DNA from: Paenibacillus faecis
Lineage (GTDB): Bacteria > Bacillota > Bacilli > Paenibacillales > Paenibacillaceae
Assembly: GCF_008084145.1 (NCBI RefSeq)
Contig: NZ_VSDO01000001.1
Span: 1,316,840-1,380,839, forward strand
DNA length: 64,000 bases
Direction: 5' to 3'
Below the pieces are notes generated by a model, which saw only the letters and a program-made list of their open reading frames with translations, did not search any database and had not been told where the DNA came from. Shown piece after piece: positions 16,449-26,264 of the stretch. Within the stretch, counting starts at the first letter, position 1. Each line of letters opens with the position of its first letter. The position numbers were made by a program, and so were the translations under genes.

Positions 16449-18128
16449 TCAGTTCCCGTTAATCTGCTTCAGGTTTTCCTGCCATTTGGCCGCGTAGAAA
16501 TCCAACACCTTTTGGAAGCCGGCCGCCATCGTGTCTTCGTGAGCCTGGTCAAGAATCGCCAGCGCTTCCTCGTCCGTCTTCGCATACAAGGTTTGGGCCC
16601 GGACCTTCAGCCAAATGTCTTTGGCCCGTTGGAACGAGATCCCCTCTTCGCTGTCCGGCATCGGGAAGAGGTTAATAAATTCCGTGGCGTCGCCTTGCGT
16701 TTTCCACGTAATCTCATATTGCCAGTATGTCGACCAGTTCCGTTCATTTTCGGGGAGGGTCGCTTCATATTTCCCCTTGATATCGTCGACATAAACGGTG
16801 TTGCCTACCCACATTAACGGGTCCATCTTCGTCTGATGCTCCGCGAGCGCCTCTTTCTCCGTCGTATACTTCTCGGTGAATTTCGGCGTTTCCCCATCGG
16901 CTTCAAGACCGTTCCAATATTCGCCTTCCACGCCCCACATTTGCAATCTCATTCCTTCCGGACCGGTATACCAGTCCAGGAAAGCGAAAATCGCTTCCGG
17001 GTTTTTGGCGCTCGTGGTGATGACCGCGGCGTTCCATCCCAGCTTGTTGTAAGTCCCCGGATAAATTTTGTTCTTATCCAGCCCTTCCTTATGAATCGGC
17101 CAAATCATAAAATAACCGCCGTTCGGATCTTTTTTGGTCAGTTCGGCATGGGCCTGCATCGCATATACGGTCGGGTTGGTCGAGACGTAGACGGCGACTT
17201 TGCCGTTCATCAGCTTCTCCTGCACCTGATCGCGCGTCTGTGTCATGGCGTCCTGGGTCATCAGTTTTTCCCGGAACAGCTTGGCGGCGTACACCACCGA
17301 TTCGCGGAACGGCTCATCTTTATAAATAGAAGTCATTTTATCGCCATCCGGAACGGCGAAATAACGGGTAAAGCTCAAATTGTTCTCTTTGAAGGCGGAA
17401 TAGATTTGATCCAGGCCGTGGCCTTCGCTGGCAATGTCCGTTTCCAGCGGAATGACATCCGGATATTTTTCCTTGACCATCTTCAAGTAGGCGTACAGAT
17501 CATCCGTCGTTTCCAGCTTCGGTTTCCCCAACTCGTCATATATTTTCTTGTTGACGACCCAGCCGGCATTCCCGTTCGGACGGTTCGTGTACCAGTTCGG
17601 GAATTGATAAATTTTGCCGTCCGGCGAGCGGAGCATGTTCAGCGCCTTGGGGTCGAGCCATTTTTTCAGATTCGGATATTTCTCGATGTAATCGTCCAGC
17701 GGAACGAGCATACCCGCCTCGCGCATTCTTTCCACGTCCGCGCCGCGTTCGCCCCAAATGACGTCCGGCAGTTCGCCCGAAGCGATCATCGTATTCAGCT
17801 TCTGGACGTTATTCCCTCCGTTCGGCACTTCCGTCACGGTCACCTTCTTGTTCTCCTGAATCCAGGCTGTCGTTTTGTCCGCTCCCCATTTCGGCATCGT
17901 GTACCAGTCATAATTGCCAAACAGCGTAAATTCAAGCGGTTCCTTCCCCAACTCGTACAAGCCGGACTCTTCGGATTTCGGCGCATTTCCCTGCCCCGTA
18001 TTGTTCTCACCGGTTTGAGGCGCCTTGTTAGCGGGGGCCTTGCCCGAGCCGCCCGAGCATCCCGCGATCATGGCCATCACCGTCAACAGAGCGATCATGC
18101 CGACAAACAGCTTTCTTCTTTTCTTCAT
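16449..18128 (-). CDS. Extracellular solute-binding lipoprotein (LipO/LplA type)
   Basis: Substrate-binding subunit of a carbohydrate ABC importer, 559 residues. A signal peptide and lipobox (MIALLTVMAMIAGCSGG) give a lipidated Cys near residue 24, followed by a Gly/Asn/Pro linker and an SBP_bac_1-like fold. The size of 500-560 residues is typical of the oligosaccharide binders that go with LplB/YtcP permeases and lack a local ATPase (a shared MsmX-type ATPase is usually used). It lies last in the permease-permease-SBP order. Confidence 0.9.
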   Translation of the reverse strand: MKKRRKLFVGMIALLTVMAMIAGCSGGSGKAPANKAPQTGENNTGQGNAPKSEESGLYELGKEPLEFTLFGNYDWYTMPKWGADKTTAWIQENKKVTVTEVPNGGNNVQKLNTMIASGELPDVIWGERGADVERMREAGMLVPLDDYIEKYPNLKKWLDPKALNMLRSPDGKIYQFPNWYTNRPNGNAGWVVNKKIYDELGKPKLETTDDLYAYLKMVKEKYPDVIPLETDIASEGHGLDQIYSAFKENNLSFTRYFAVPDGDKMTSIYKDEPFRESVVYAAKLFREKLMTQDAMTQTRDQVQEKLMNGKVAVYVSTNPTVYAMQAHAELTKKDPNGGYFMIWPIHKEGLDKNKIYPGTYNKLGWNAAVITTSAKNPEAIFAFLDWYTGPEGMRLQMWGVEGEYWNGLEADGETPKFTEKYTTEKEALAEHQTKMDPLMWVGNTVYVDDIKGKYEATLPENERNWSTYWQYEITWKTQGDATEFINLFPMPDSEEGISFQRAKDIWLKVRAQTLYAKTDEEALAILDQAHEDTMAAGFQKVLDFYAAKWQENLKQINGN

Positions 18129-18194
18129 TCGCTGTGATCCCCTTTCCCTTCCATAATATATATGTTTAAAGCGAGGGCGCTCTAAACTTCCAGG

Positions 18195-19088
18195 CTACTC
18201 TTTCAACGAGCCTACCAGTACGCCTTTGACGAAATACTTTTGCACAAAAGGATATACCAGAACGATCGGCAGCGTCGCGACCATCATCGTCGCCATCGAC
18301 AGCGACTTGCTTGTGATCGTCTTCGCTTTCTGCAAGTGGGCCAGCGCGGCGGCATCCATACTGGCAGTTTGCTCGGAGACGATGTTCGAGGCCAGGATCT
18401 GCTTCAGGATCGTCTGGATCGGCAGCAGCTTCTCATCCGAAATGTAAATGCTGGCCAGGAACCATTCATTCCAGTGTCCAACCGCGGTAAACAGCGCCAG
18501 CGTGGCGATGACCGGGCCTGACAACGGAAGCACCACCCGGAAAAGCGTGCCCCAATTGCCGCAGCCGTCGATTTTGGCGGATTCCTCCAAACCGGCCGGC
18601 AGCCCTTGAAAAAACGTACGAAAAATGATCATATTCCAGACGCTGATCAGCGAGGGAATAATATAAACCCAAAACGAGTTCATCAGGCCCAGCTCACGGA
18701 TCAACAGGAAGGTCGGAATTAGCCCCCCGCCAAAGTACATGGTAATAATGCAAATGATCATGTAATATTTTCGCCCCATCAGCTCTCTCCGGGACATCCC
18801 GTACGAGAAGATCGCGGTGGCCAAAATGGCCGTAACCGTTCCGATGACGGTCCTTAACACGGAGACGAAAAAACCGCTCATCAGCCTTTCATCCTGGAAA
18901 ACCACGCTGTAGTTCTCCCAGGTAAATTCCCTGGGCCAGAGCGTGATCCCTCCCTTCGAGGTATCCAAGCCTTCGTTCAAGGAAATAACAATAGCGTTTA
19001 AAAACGGATACAAGGTTGAAACGGACAGGAGAATGAGAAACATATAAATGAATGTGACCATGATTCGGTCACCCAGACTATCCCGCAC
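18195..19088 (-). CDS. Carbohydrate ABC transporter permease (YtcP-like)
   Basis: 297 residues, six hydrophobic segments, starting at a GTG with GGGAGGTG upstream. The cytosolic EAA loop that docks with the ATPase reads EESAKIDGCGNWGTLFRVVLP (shown in parts: EESAKIDG and FRVVLP). The opening LFLILLSVSTLYPFLNAIV is typical of the MalG-like group. It forms a heterodimer with the permease encoded upstream at 19119. Confidence 0.92.
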   Translation of the reverse strand: MRDSLGDRIMVTFIYMFLILLSVSTLYPFLNAIVISLNEGLDTSKGGITLWPREFTWENYSVVFQDERLMSGFFVSVLRTVIGTVTAILATAIFSYGMSRRELMGRKYYMIICIITMYFGGGLIPTFLLIRELGLMNSFWVYIIPSLISVWNMIIFRTFFQGLPAGLEESAKIDGCGNWGTLFRVVLPLSGPVIATLALFTAVGHWNEWFLASIYISDEKLLPIQTILKQILASNIVSEQTASMDAAALAHLQKAKTITSKSLSMATMMVATLPIVLVYPFVQKYFVKGVLVGSLKE

Positions 19089-19118
19089 CGAGGTTCACCT
19101 CCCTGGATGATGTCTTGT

Positions 19119-20084
19119 TTACCACAAGCTATTGCCGGATTTCCTGGCCACATAGTTGGCGATCGTCAGCAGACCGACGCTGATTACCGCTTTAAACAAA
19201 CCGACCGCGGTCGCATACGAGTAGCGGTAATTGTTGATGCCGACGCGGATGACATACGTATCGAGCACATCGGACACATCGCGCAGCGCCGGATTGACCG
19301 CAAGCACCAGAATGTCCTCGAACCCGGCGCTCAGCAGATTGCCGATAGCCAATATCATAAAGATCGAAACGACCGGCATAATCGATGGAAGCGTTATCAA
19401 ATAAATTTGACGAAACCGGCTGGCGCCATCGATCGAAGCGGCTTCATACGTATTCGGATCTACGCCCGCAATGGCGGCCAGGTAGACGATCGAGCCGAAG
19501 CCGATCTCCTTCCATACGTTGGTCGTAATTAAAATGGACCAGAAATATTCCGGAAGCGACAGAAAGTTGATCGGTTCATCGATCAGATTCAGCCGTTCCA
19601 GCAGCATATTGACGCTGCCGTTATCCGTGGCCAGCATGGACCCGACGATCCCGCCCAAAATGACCCAGGACATGAAATGGGGCAGATACGTAATCGTCTG
19701 CACTACCCTCTTGAACACCATCTTGCGGACCTCGTTGAGCATCAGGGCCAGCAGGATCGGGGCCGGAAACCCGATGAAAAACTTCAGCAGGCTAATCATA
19801 ATCGTATTCTTCATGACGATCCCGAACTCCGGCGATTGAAAAAAAGTAATGAAATGCTTCATTCCCACCCAGGGGCTGCCCGTAAAGCTGCGCCCGATTT
19901 TGTAATCCTGAAACGCGATCAGAATCCCGTACATCGGAATGTAGCTGAACACAAAAATCAGAACGAGCGCCGGGATGACCATCAACTGCAAGTCAAGCTG
20001 TCTCACGAATCGCAGGAACCCATTCTTCCTACGGTCCCGGAGTGATGGAGGGTCCACCGATTTATTGACGGAAAGCTGTGCCAT
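19119..20084 (-). CDS. Carbohydrate ABC transporter permease (LplB/YteP-like)
   Basis: 321 residues from the ATG at 20084 (MAQLSVNKSVD), with an AAAGGAG site; earlier in-frame ATGs are poorly placed. Six membrane helices and the EAA loop (NTYEAASIDGASRFRQIYL) are visible, as is the family phrase YIPMYGILIAFQDYK. It is the first gene of the permease-permease-binding protein unit, and the promoter should lie in the 180-base interval shared with the divergent amino-acid permease. Confidence 0.92.
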   Translation of the reverse strand: MAQLSVNKSVDPPSLRDRRKNGFLRFVRQLDLQLMVIPALVLIFVFSYIPMYGILIAFQDYKIGRSFTGSPWVGMKHFITFFQSPEFGIVMKNTIMISLLKFFIGFPAPILLALMLNEVRKMVFKRVVQTITYLPHFMSWVILGGIVGSMLATDNGSVNMLLERLNLIDEPINFLSLPEYFWSILITTNVWKEIGFGSIVYLAAIAGVDPNTYEAASIDGASRFRQIYLITLPSIMPVVSIFMILAIGNLLSAGFEDILVLAVNPALRDVSDVLDTYVIRVGINNYRYSYATAVGLFKAVISVGLLTIANYVARKSGNSLW

Positions 20085-20265
20085 ATTTTGCTCCTTTCCT
20101 ATCCGCATTTTTCCGGCTATCCTCATTTTAAAGAGGATCGGACGGGAAGACTATCTGACGGATCAACTAAAAATGATACTTATCAATGTAACGAATATTC
20201 ATTTCCACACGTCGCAAATTGATGTAATATTAATGTCTATCATCCACGTCGGGAGGCTTTCATTT

Positions 20266-21612
20266 GTGAATTCGCAATCTTCTCCTTTACAGAAAAAACT
20301 ACGCCCGCGGCATATCAGCTTTATGGCGATGGGCGGCGTGATCGGGACCGGCATATTCAAGGGGAGCGCCGAGACCGTCAGCCTGGCGGGGCCCGGAGTC
20401 GTCCTCTCCTATGCCTTGGCGGGACTGCTGCTCCTGGTCGTCATGGGGGCGATCGCCGAAATGGCCACGGTCTACCCCGGACTTAATATGAAAGACTTTA
20501 TCCGGCTCGCTTTGGGCGAACGCATTTCGTTTATCATCGGCTGGCTCTATTGCTTCATGTGGCTTACCGTGTGCGTCATCGAGGTGATCGCGGCCGGAAG
20601 CTTCCTGCAGTTTTGGCTGCCGGAGGTTCCGCTTTGGCTGCTTAGCCTGGGCTGCGCGGCGCTGATTCTTGCCGTCAATCTGATGAGCGTCGGCGGTCTG
20701 GGGGAATTTGAATTTTGGCTGGCGGGCATAAAGATTGCCATGATTCTCGTGTTTATCGTGCTTGGGGGCTGTATTTTGTTCGGGGTGCTGCCCGGTGCGG
20801 AAACGCCGGGACTTTCCAACTTCAGCGCCCATGGCGGATTCTTTCCGAACGGATGGACGGCGATATTCTCGGCCCTGCTTGTCGTCATGTTCTCTTACGG
20901 GGGATCCGAGCTGATCGGTCTCACGTTGTCGGAAACCCAACAGGCCGAGAAAGTGCTGCCGAAGGTCGTCAAAAGTTTTATTTTACGAGTGGTGCTGTTC
21001 TATACGCTGCCTATCCTGGTGATTTGCGGGTTAATCCCGTGGGACACGCTTAGCGAACAAACCAGCCCGTTCGTTCAGGTGTTGACTTCTGCCGGATTGA
21101 AGGGCGCCGCGCATTTGATGAATTTCATTCTGATTACCGCCGTGTTGTCGGCCGCCAATTCCGGGATTTACGGAGCGACGCGGATGCTGCATTCGATGGC
21201 GGCGAGCGGCGAAGCCCCCCGGGTCCTGGGCCGGCTCTCCTCCAAAGGGGTGCCCGTTAACAGCCTGAAGCTCAGCGGACTCGTTCTGGTCCTGGGCGCG
21301 ATGATCGCCTATGTCGCCCAGGACAACCTGTTCCGGCTCTTGATGGCCGTTCCCGGCTTCGTGGTCTTGTTGGTGTGGATTACGATTCTGCTGGCGCAAT
21401 GGAAATTGCGTAAAAATTATCCCGCGGAACCGTCCTTCAAAATCTGGGGATATCCGTTCATCACCTGGATCGCGGTGATTTGCTTGTCGATCATCGCCCT
21501 TCTCTTCCTGTTCGATGCCCAAAACCGGATCAGCATCGGAGTTTGCCTCGGGGTGATGGCCGCGCTGCTCCTCTGCTCTTTCCGGCTCTTCAAACGCGGT
21601 TCCCGTTCCTAA
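20266..21612 (+). CDS. APC-family amino acid permease
   Basis: 448 residues from the GTG at 20266, chosen because GGGAGG sits eight bases upstream; a much longer frame begins inside the neighbouring permease gene but would add a non-homologous N-terminus. It has 12 predicted helices and the family signature near the start (ISFMAMGGVIGTGIFKGSA). The profile is of H+-coupled amino acid uptake permeases (AAT subfamily). The specific substrate is not assignable. Confidence 0.88.
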   Translation: MNSQSSPLQKKLRPRHISFMAMGGVIGTGIFKGSAETVSLAGPGVVLSYALAGLLLLVVMGAIAEMATVYPGLNMKDFIRLALGERISFIIGWLYCFMWLTVCVIEVIAAGSFLQFWLPEVPLWLLSLGCAALILAVNLMSVGGLGEFEFWLAGIKIAMILVFIVLGGCILFGVLPGAETPGLSNFSAHGGFFPNGWTAIFSALLVVMFSYGGSELIGLTLSETQQAEKVLPKVVKSFILRVVLFYTLPILVICGLIPWDTLSEQTSPFVQVLTSAGLKGAAHLMNFILITAVLSAANSGIYGATRMLHSMAASGEAPRVLGRLSSKGVPVNSLKLSGLVLVLGAMIAYVAQDNLFRLLMAVPGFVVLLVWITILLAQWKLRKNYPAEPSFKIWGYPFITWIAVICLSIIALLFLFDAQNRISIGVCLGVMAALLLCSFRLFKRGSRS

Positions 21613-21719
21613 AAGCGCCGATATTCTCCTGTTTGTTCCCGCGATTTGGCGTGTTACAATAAATGAAAATATGAAACTACGCCGTTTCAACACCTTGATC
21701 TAAAAATCCGGGGGAAACT

Positions 21720-23993
21720 ATGGAACTTCAAGCACAGACCGAACTTGTTGTCGTCCGGCCGCCCAAAAGGCGGCTTCGTCACATCCTGCGGCAGCGCATC
21801 CGGCAGACCTACCGGTATGACACCGCTTTTTGGCGCATGAGCCTGGCCGGCCCCTGGGGAGCCGGCATGTTCGCGTTTGCCCTGGCGGCGCTGGGCATGC
21901 CGACCGGACTGGGCGCCGCGGTCGACACCTTGAGCTTTGCCGCGGCGGGCACCGCAGCCTTGTTCCTTACGGCGCACCTTGCCGCCTTTTTGCTGGCCTT
22001 GACCGGGCTGCCGATCCCCCGCCTCTTCGCGGGCGCTCTGCTGTTCGATTTAGCCGCCATTTTCTTGATTTTTTATCAAGAGGATCAAGCTTTCGCCATC
22101 TCGGCTATCGTATCCGTCATCCTCACCGCGGCGGGTGCTCTCGGCGGTCTGCTCCTCGGCTGGTTTGCCGCAGGCAAGGCCTCGCTTCGCCTGAAGGCGG
22201 GCATCGCCGGCCTGATGGCCTTAGCTTGCCTGTTGGCCGCCGTCTGGCCGCCCGACGGGTCCGCCGTCCCGGCCGGGTCGGCGGAGATCCGGGCCGACTC
22301 CGGCACCCTGCCGCTGGCCGCGGCCGATCCCTCCGAGCCCGGCGGGTATCCCGTGGACGCGTTTACCTACGGGAGCGGCCGGGATATCTGGCAGCCGGAA
22401 TACGGCAGACACGTCGGCCTGAGGTCGGATCCCGTCGACGCCTCCGCTTATCTTGGGAAGTGGTCCCGTTTTCGCACGCTCTACTGGGGCTTTCACGCCG
22501 GCGCGCTTCCGCTCAACGGCCGGGTATGGATGCCGCAGGGCGAGGGCCCCTTCCCGCTGGTGCTGATCGTTCACGGAAACCACCTCATGGAGGACTACTC
22601 CGATGACGGCTATGCCTACCTCGGGAATCTGCTGGCCAGCCGGGGATACATCGCCGTCTCCATCGACGAAAATTTCCTGAATTACTCCGTTTGGTCCGGA
22701 ATTCCCGACCAGGATATGAAGGTGCGCTCCTGGCTGCTGTTGAAACATCTCCAGCAGATCGGCCGGTTTGCCGACCGCGCGGACACGCCGTTCTCCGGCA
22801 AGGTGGATTTCGGGCGGATCGCTTTGGTCGGCCACTCCCGAGGCGGGCAGGCCGTGGCGATGGCCGCCGATTACAAACGCTGGTTCAGCAAGGACGCCAC
22901 GCTGGGCGGAATGGACCGCTACAACATCCGCGCCGTGGCCGCGATCGCCCCAACGGACAAAAAGGTGGACGATCAGTATGCGAGGCTCGCCGATGTCAGC
23001 TATTTGACGCTGCAAGGGGCCCGCGACGGCGACGTCACGGACTTTGACGGCGAGCGGCAGTACGTCCGCACGAGCTTCCCGGGAAGAGCAGACGCGTTCA
23101 AGGCCTCGCTGTACATCGCGGACGCCAACCACAGCCAATTCAATACCGGCTGGGGCGGACGCGATGTCAGTTACCCGAAAGGCATTCTGCTGAGCCGGCA
23201 GGGAATGCTGTCTCCGCAGGAACAGCGGACGATCGCAAAGGTATACATCTCCGCCTTTTTGGAAAGTACATTGCGACAAAACGAGGAGTACCTGCCTCTA
23301 TTCGTCGACTACCGGACGGGACTGTCCTGGCTGCCGGAAACCGCCTATTTCAACCGCTTCGAAAGCGGGGAAATGGTAGCCTGGGCCCGGTTTGACGAAG
23401 ACTCCAACCGGTTGACCCTTCCGGACGGCGGAACCGCCAAAGGAACGAATTTACTCTGGAAGGAAGAGGAAGCCAAAAACCGGGGCAACTCCGGCAAAGG
23501 CACGCGGGGCATTGTCCTGGAGCGGACGGGAGATGCGGACAGCCCATCGGAGGTGTCCGCTTACAGCCTGAACTGGGAAGCATCCGCCCCTTCTCCGGAA
23601 AATGGACCGATCGACATGTTGTCGTTCTCTTTGTCGGACCGGAGCTACGAGCTGGAACGAAAGGAAGGGGAAGCCTCCCGGGAAGAGCTGGACATCGAAG
23701 TGGAACTGGAGAGCGGCAACGGGGAAACGGCCCGCGTCCCGCTGTCCAAGTTCATGCCGATACCGCGTTTGCCCGAAACGAGCTACACGCTTCATCCCTG
23801 GCTCGATCGGCATCTGTCCGGCGGAAAATATAAAGACCCGATCGAAGCCGTCTTTCAGACCTATCGGCTGCCGATCACCGCGTTTACCGCCGAGAACGCG
23901 AAGTTCGACGCAAGTACGGGCATCCGGCGGCTTTCCTTCCGCCTGACCGGCGGCCCGGGCCGGGTCATGCTGGATGACATCGGCGCGTATTGA
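21720..23993 (+). CDS. Membrane-anchored alpha/beta hydrolase
   Basis: 757 residues. Five hydrophobic segments (about 42-62, 68-95, 98-120, 124-147 and 158-178) precede an extracytoplasmic alpha/beta-hydrolase domain (about 235-520). Within it are the strand-loop FPLVLIVHGNHLMEDYSDDG and the nucleophile elbow GHSRGGQAVAM. A catalytic His is plausible in DANHSQFN near residue 470. The last about 200 residues look like a beta-rich sandwich without recognised motifs. The fold resembles chlorophyllase/PET-hydrolase-like enzymes, but the substrate is unknown; the combination with a membrane head is unusual. Start ATG at 21720 has a weak GGGGGAA site. Confidence 0.75.
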   Translation: MELQAQTELVVVRPPKRRLRHILRQRIRQTYRYDTAFWRMSLAGPWGAGMFAFALAALGMPTGLGAAVDTLSFAAAGTAALFLTAHLAAFLLALTGLPIPRLFAGALLFDLAAIFLIFYQEDQAFAISAIVSVILTAAGALGGLLLGWFAAGKASLRLKAGIAGLMALACLLAAVWPPDGSAVPAGSAEIRADSGTLPLAAADPSEPGGYPVDAFTYGSGRDIWQPEYGRHVGLRSDPVDASAYLGKWSRFRTLYWGFHAGALPLNGRVWMPQGEGPFPLVLIVHGNHLMEDYSDDGYAYLGNLLASRGYIAVSIDENFLNYSVWSGIPDQDMKVRSWLLLKHLQQIGRFADRADTPFSGKVDFGRIALVGHSRGGQAVAMAADYKRWFSKDATLGGMDRYNIRAVAAIAPTDKKVDDQYARLADVSYLTLQGARDGDVTDFDGERQYVRTSFPGRADAFKASLYIADANHSQFNTGWGGRDVSYPKGILLSRQGMLSPQEQRTIAKVYISAFLESTLRQNEEYLPLFVDYRTGLSWLPETAYFNRFESGEMVAWARFDEDSNRLTLPDGGTAKGTNLLWKEEEAKNRGNSGKGTRGIVLERTGDADSPSEVSAYSLNWEASAPSPENGPIDMLSFSLSDRSYELERKEGEASREELDIEVELESGNGETARVPLSKFMPIPRLPETSYTLHPWLDRHLSGGKYKDPIEAVFQTYRLPITAFTAENAKFDASTGIRRLSFRLTGGPGRVMLDDIGAY

Positions 23994-24072
23994 CGCTCGG
24001 CAGCGTCCGCAGCTTCTTCTAACGGATTTGGCCGCTGACAAATTGGCTCGAGTTTAATGCGACGCAAGCGGC

Positions 24073-24119
24073 AAAAAAGAGGACGTCCCCGTCAAAACGA
24101 CTCGGGACGCCCTCTTTTT
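24073..24119. terminator. Bidirectional terminator
   Basis: AAAAAAGAGG and GTCCC pair with GGGAC and CCTCTTTTT between the convergent hydrolase and gbsR genes. Confidence 0.8.
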
Positions 24120-24677
24120 CTATATTTCCTTGGGAACCAGGTTGTAGATTTCGCCGCTCTCCATCACATCGATCAGCCTGTCCATCCATTCATAATATTT
24201 AACGGCTTCCCCCATCTTCTGCCGGTCCTGTTCCAGGATCGACCGAAAAGGTTCTTCCGGGCCGTTCTCCGCGGACAGAGATCTCTGGATTTCATCCATG
24301 GCCCGCTTCAATACGAGGAGGTTCGTCTCTACCGCTTTTCTCCATTTAATCGCAAAAAAGTCGGTAAAAGTCTGATACCAGTCGTATTCCACCTCATACA
24401 AGTCTTTGCGTGAACCCTTTTCCCAAACTTTATTCACCATTTTCAAGTCGAGCAGCGTACGGACGCCCGTACTCATACTCGTCTTGCTCATCCTCATCTC
24501 CATACCCATTTCATCCAACGTCATCGGTTTGTCGGCAAAAAAAAGCAGCCCGTACAAATGGCCCGTTGACAAAGATATTCCATATAAGTCCATATTACGT
24601 CCAATCGCTTCTATAACACGCTTACGCACTTTTTGTAACTCGGCTTGTTGTTCCGTTGTGAGCTGGTCCAAGCTCAT
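24120..24677 (-). CDS. gbsR: GbsR-type transcriptional repressor
   Basis: MarR-like regulator, 185 residues from the ATG at 24677 (MSLDQLTTEQQAELQ), which has GGAGG 9 bases upstream. Winged-helix DNA-binding region: LDEMGMEMRMSKTSMSTGVRTLLD (quoted in part: MRMSKTSMSTGVRTLL). Members such as Bacillus GbsR and OpcR repress choline and glycine betaine genes. It is divergent from the opuA operon, and a perfect 6-bp palindrome (24910-24926) in between is a candidate operator, so this repressor probably controls osmoprotectant uptake. Confidence 0.88.
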   Translation of the reverse strand: MSLDQLTTEQQAELQKVRKRVIEAIGRNMDLYGISLSTGHLYGLLFFADKPMTLDEMGMEMRMSKTSMSTGVRTLLDLKMVNKVWEKGSRKDLYEVEYDWYQTFTDFFAIKWRKAVETNLLVLKRAMDEIQRSLSAENGPEEPFRSILEQDRQKMGEAVKYYEWMDRLIDVMESGEIYNLVPKEI

Positions 24678-24909
24678 GTTGTGCGACCTCCATTCATTAT
24701 GCTGTGCGTTCAATCCGTAAATTGAAAAGAATTGAATTTCAACGAGTGAATTCCGATAAGTCCCGCGTTCAACCCGCGGTACATAAATCCAAGCGCACGG
24801 ATGCTTATTCTATCTTAAGAAAAGGAGGTTCAAAAGTAAAGAAGCGAACTGGACAGCATTTGGGAGTAATCCGGAGAATACGGAAGTATCCTTCCGTTCA
24901 GTTTTTTCT

Positions 24910-24926
24910 GTACGTTCTTTACGTAC
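24910..24926. promoter_or_regulatory. Palindrome GTACGT-N5-ACGTAC, candidate GbsR operator
   Basis: A perfect inverted repeat in the 372-base gbsR-opuAA interval, about 125 bases before opuAA. The rest of this interval shows no convincing gene, although an AAGGAGG at 24821-24827 stands before GTAAAG with no start codon. Confidence 0.4.
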
Positions 24927-25049
24927 GGTTTTGAGCTTTGATTAAAAGCTTGCCATTTTGCTAAACTAAGTTACATGATCGTCACGGCGGCGTCATTCCG
25001 TTGTGATGTTATAGAGAAATGAAGTATCGAATCCAAAAGGGGTGAACAT

Positions 25050-26264
25050 ATGACTAAAGAAATTTTAAAAGTCAACCAATTATCCAAGTTGTTCGGACCC
25101 GGGGCCGATCAAGGCGTCGAACTGCTCGAGAAAGGCTACACCAAAGAGCGGTTGGCCAAGGAGAAGGGCATTATGGTCGGGGTGAACCGCGTCAGCCTGA
25201 GCATTCAGGAAGGCGAGATTTTTGTCATTATGGGCCTGTCCGGCAGCGGTAAGTCTACGCTGGTTCGCATGTTAAACCGGCTGATCGAGCCGACATCGGG
25301 TCAAGTTCTGATTCATGGCAAGGATTTAAGAAAAATGAACAAGGCGCAGCTCCGCGAAGTGCGCCGTAAAACGATCAGCATGGTGTTCCAAAAATTCGGG
25401 TTGTTCCCGCACCGGACCGTGCTGGAAAACGTCGAATACGGGCTGAAGGTGCAGAAAGTGCCGAAGGCGGAACGCCGCGAGAAAGCGCTGCGTGCGCTGG
25501 AACTTGTCGGGCTGCAAAGTTGGGAGAATGTGATGCCCGATCAGCTTAGCGGCGGGATGCAGCAGCGGGTCGGCCTGGCGCGCGCCTTGGCCAATGACCC
25601 GGAAATTCTGCTGATGGATGAGGCGTTCAGCGCCCTCGACCCGCTGATCCGGCGCGATATGCAGGATGAACTGCTCGAGCTGCAGGAAAAAATGAAGAAA
25701 ACGATCGTTTTCATCACGCATGACCTGGATGAAGCGCTGCGCATCGGCGATCGTATCGCCCTGATGAAAGACGGCGAGCTCGTCCAGATCGGGACGCCGG
25801 AAGAAATGTTGACGCAACCGGCCGACCGTTATGTGGAACGTTTCATCGAGGATGTCGACCTGTCCAAGGTACTGACCGCTTCGCATGTTATGCGCCGTCC
25901 GGAGACCGTAACCCTGGACCGCGGTCCGCGGGTCGCGCTGCAATTGATGCGGGAGCGGGGGATTTCCAACCTGTTCGTCATCGACCGGGCCAAACGTCTG
26001 CTCGGGGTGATTACGGCGGAGGACGCTTCGCAAGTTCACAAGGCCGGCGGGACATTGAGCGACATTCTGATCAAGGACGGACCTCGGGTCTCCCCGGATA
26101 CTCTGCTTAACGAACTGTTTGAGGTCACCAGCTCCGCGAAGGTTCCCCTCGCGGTCGTGGATGACCAGGACCGGCTTCTCGGTGTCATTGTCCGCGGTGC
26201 CGTGCTCGGCGCGCTCGCCGGTGAAGTCGAAAATAAGGAGGTGAGCGGACATGAACTTACCTAA
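25050..26264 (+). CDS. opuAA: Glycine betaine/proline ABC transporter ATPase
   Basis: 404 residues. ATPase domain (about 1-270) with Walker A GLSGSGKST, signature LSGGMQQRVGLARAL and Walker B ILLMDEAFSALDPL. The C-terminal tandem CBS domains (about 280-395, with VMRRPETVTLDRGPRVALQL and VSPDTLLNELFEV) are the ionic-strength sensor known in OpuA transporters. The family-specific insertion VELLEKGYTKERLAKEKG near residue 25 supports OpuAA/ProV. The stop overlaps the permease start. It supplies the energy for import of betaine-type osmoprotectants. Confidence 0.95.
   Translation: MTKEILKVNQLSKLFGPGADQGVELLEKGYTKERLAKEKGIMVGVNRVSLSIQEGEIFVIMGLSGSGKSTLVRMLNRLIEPTSGQVLIHGKDLRKMNKAQLREVRRKTISMVFQKFGLFPHRTVLENVEYGLKVQKVPKAERREKALRALELVGLQSWENVMPDQLSGGMQQRVGLARALANDPEILLMDEAFSALDPLIRRDMQDELLELQEKMKKTIVFITHDLDEALRIGDRIALMKDGELVQIGTPEEMLTQPADRYVERFIEDVDLSKVLTASHVMRRPETVTLDRGPRVALQLMRERGISNLFVIDRAKRLLGVITAEDASQVHKAGGTLSDILIKDGPRVSPDTLLNELFEVTSSAKVPLAVVDDQDRLLGVIVRGAVLGALAGEVENKEVSGHELT

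Noticed and set aside
16836..18137. 433-codon frame antisense to the solute-binding protein
   Set aside because: Fully contained in a certain gene on the other strand, without a ribosome site or recognisable domain.
24704..24934. 76-codon frame upstream of opuAA
   Set aside because: No start with a ribosome site and no conserved features; the AAGGAGG inside precedes a non-start codon.
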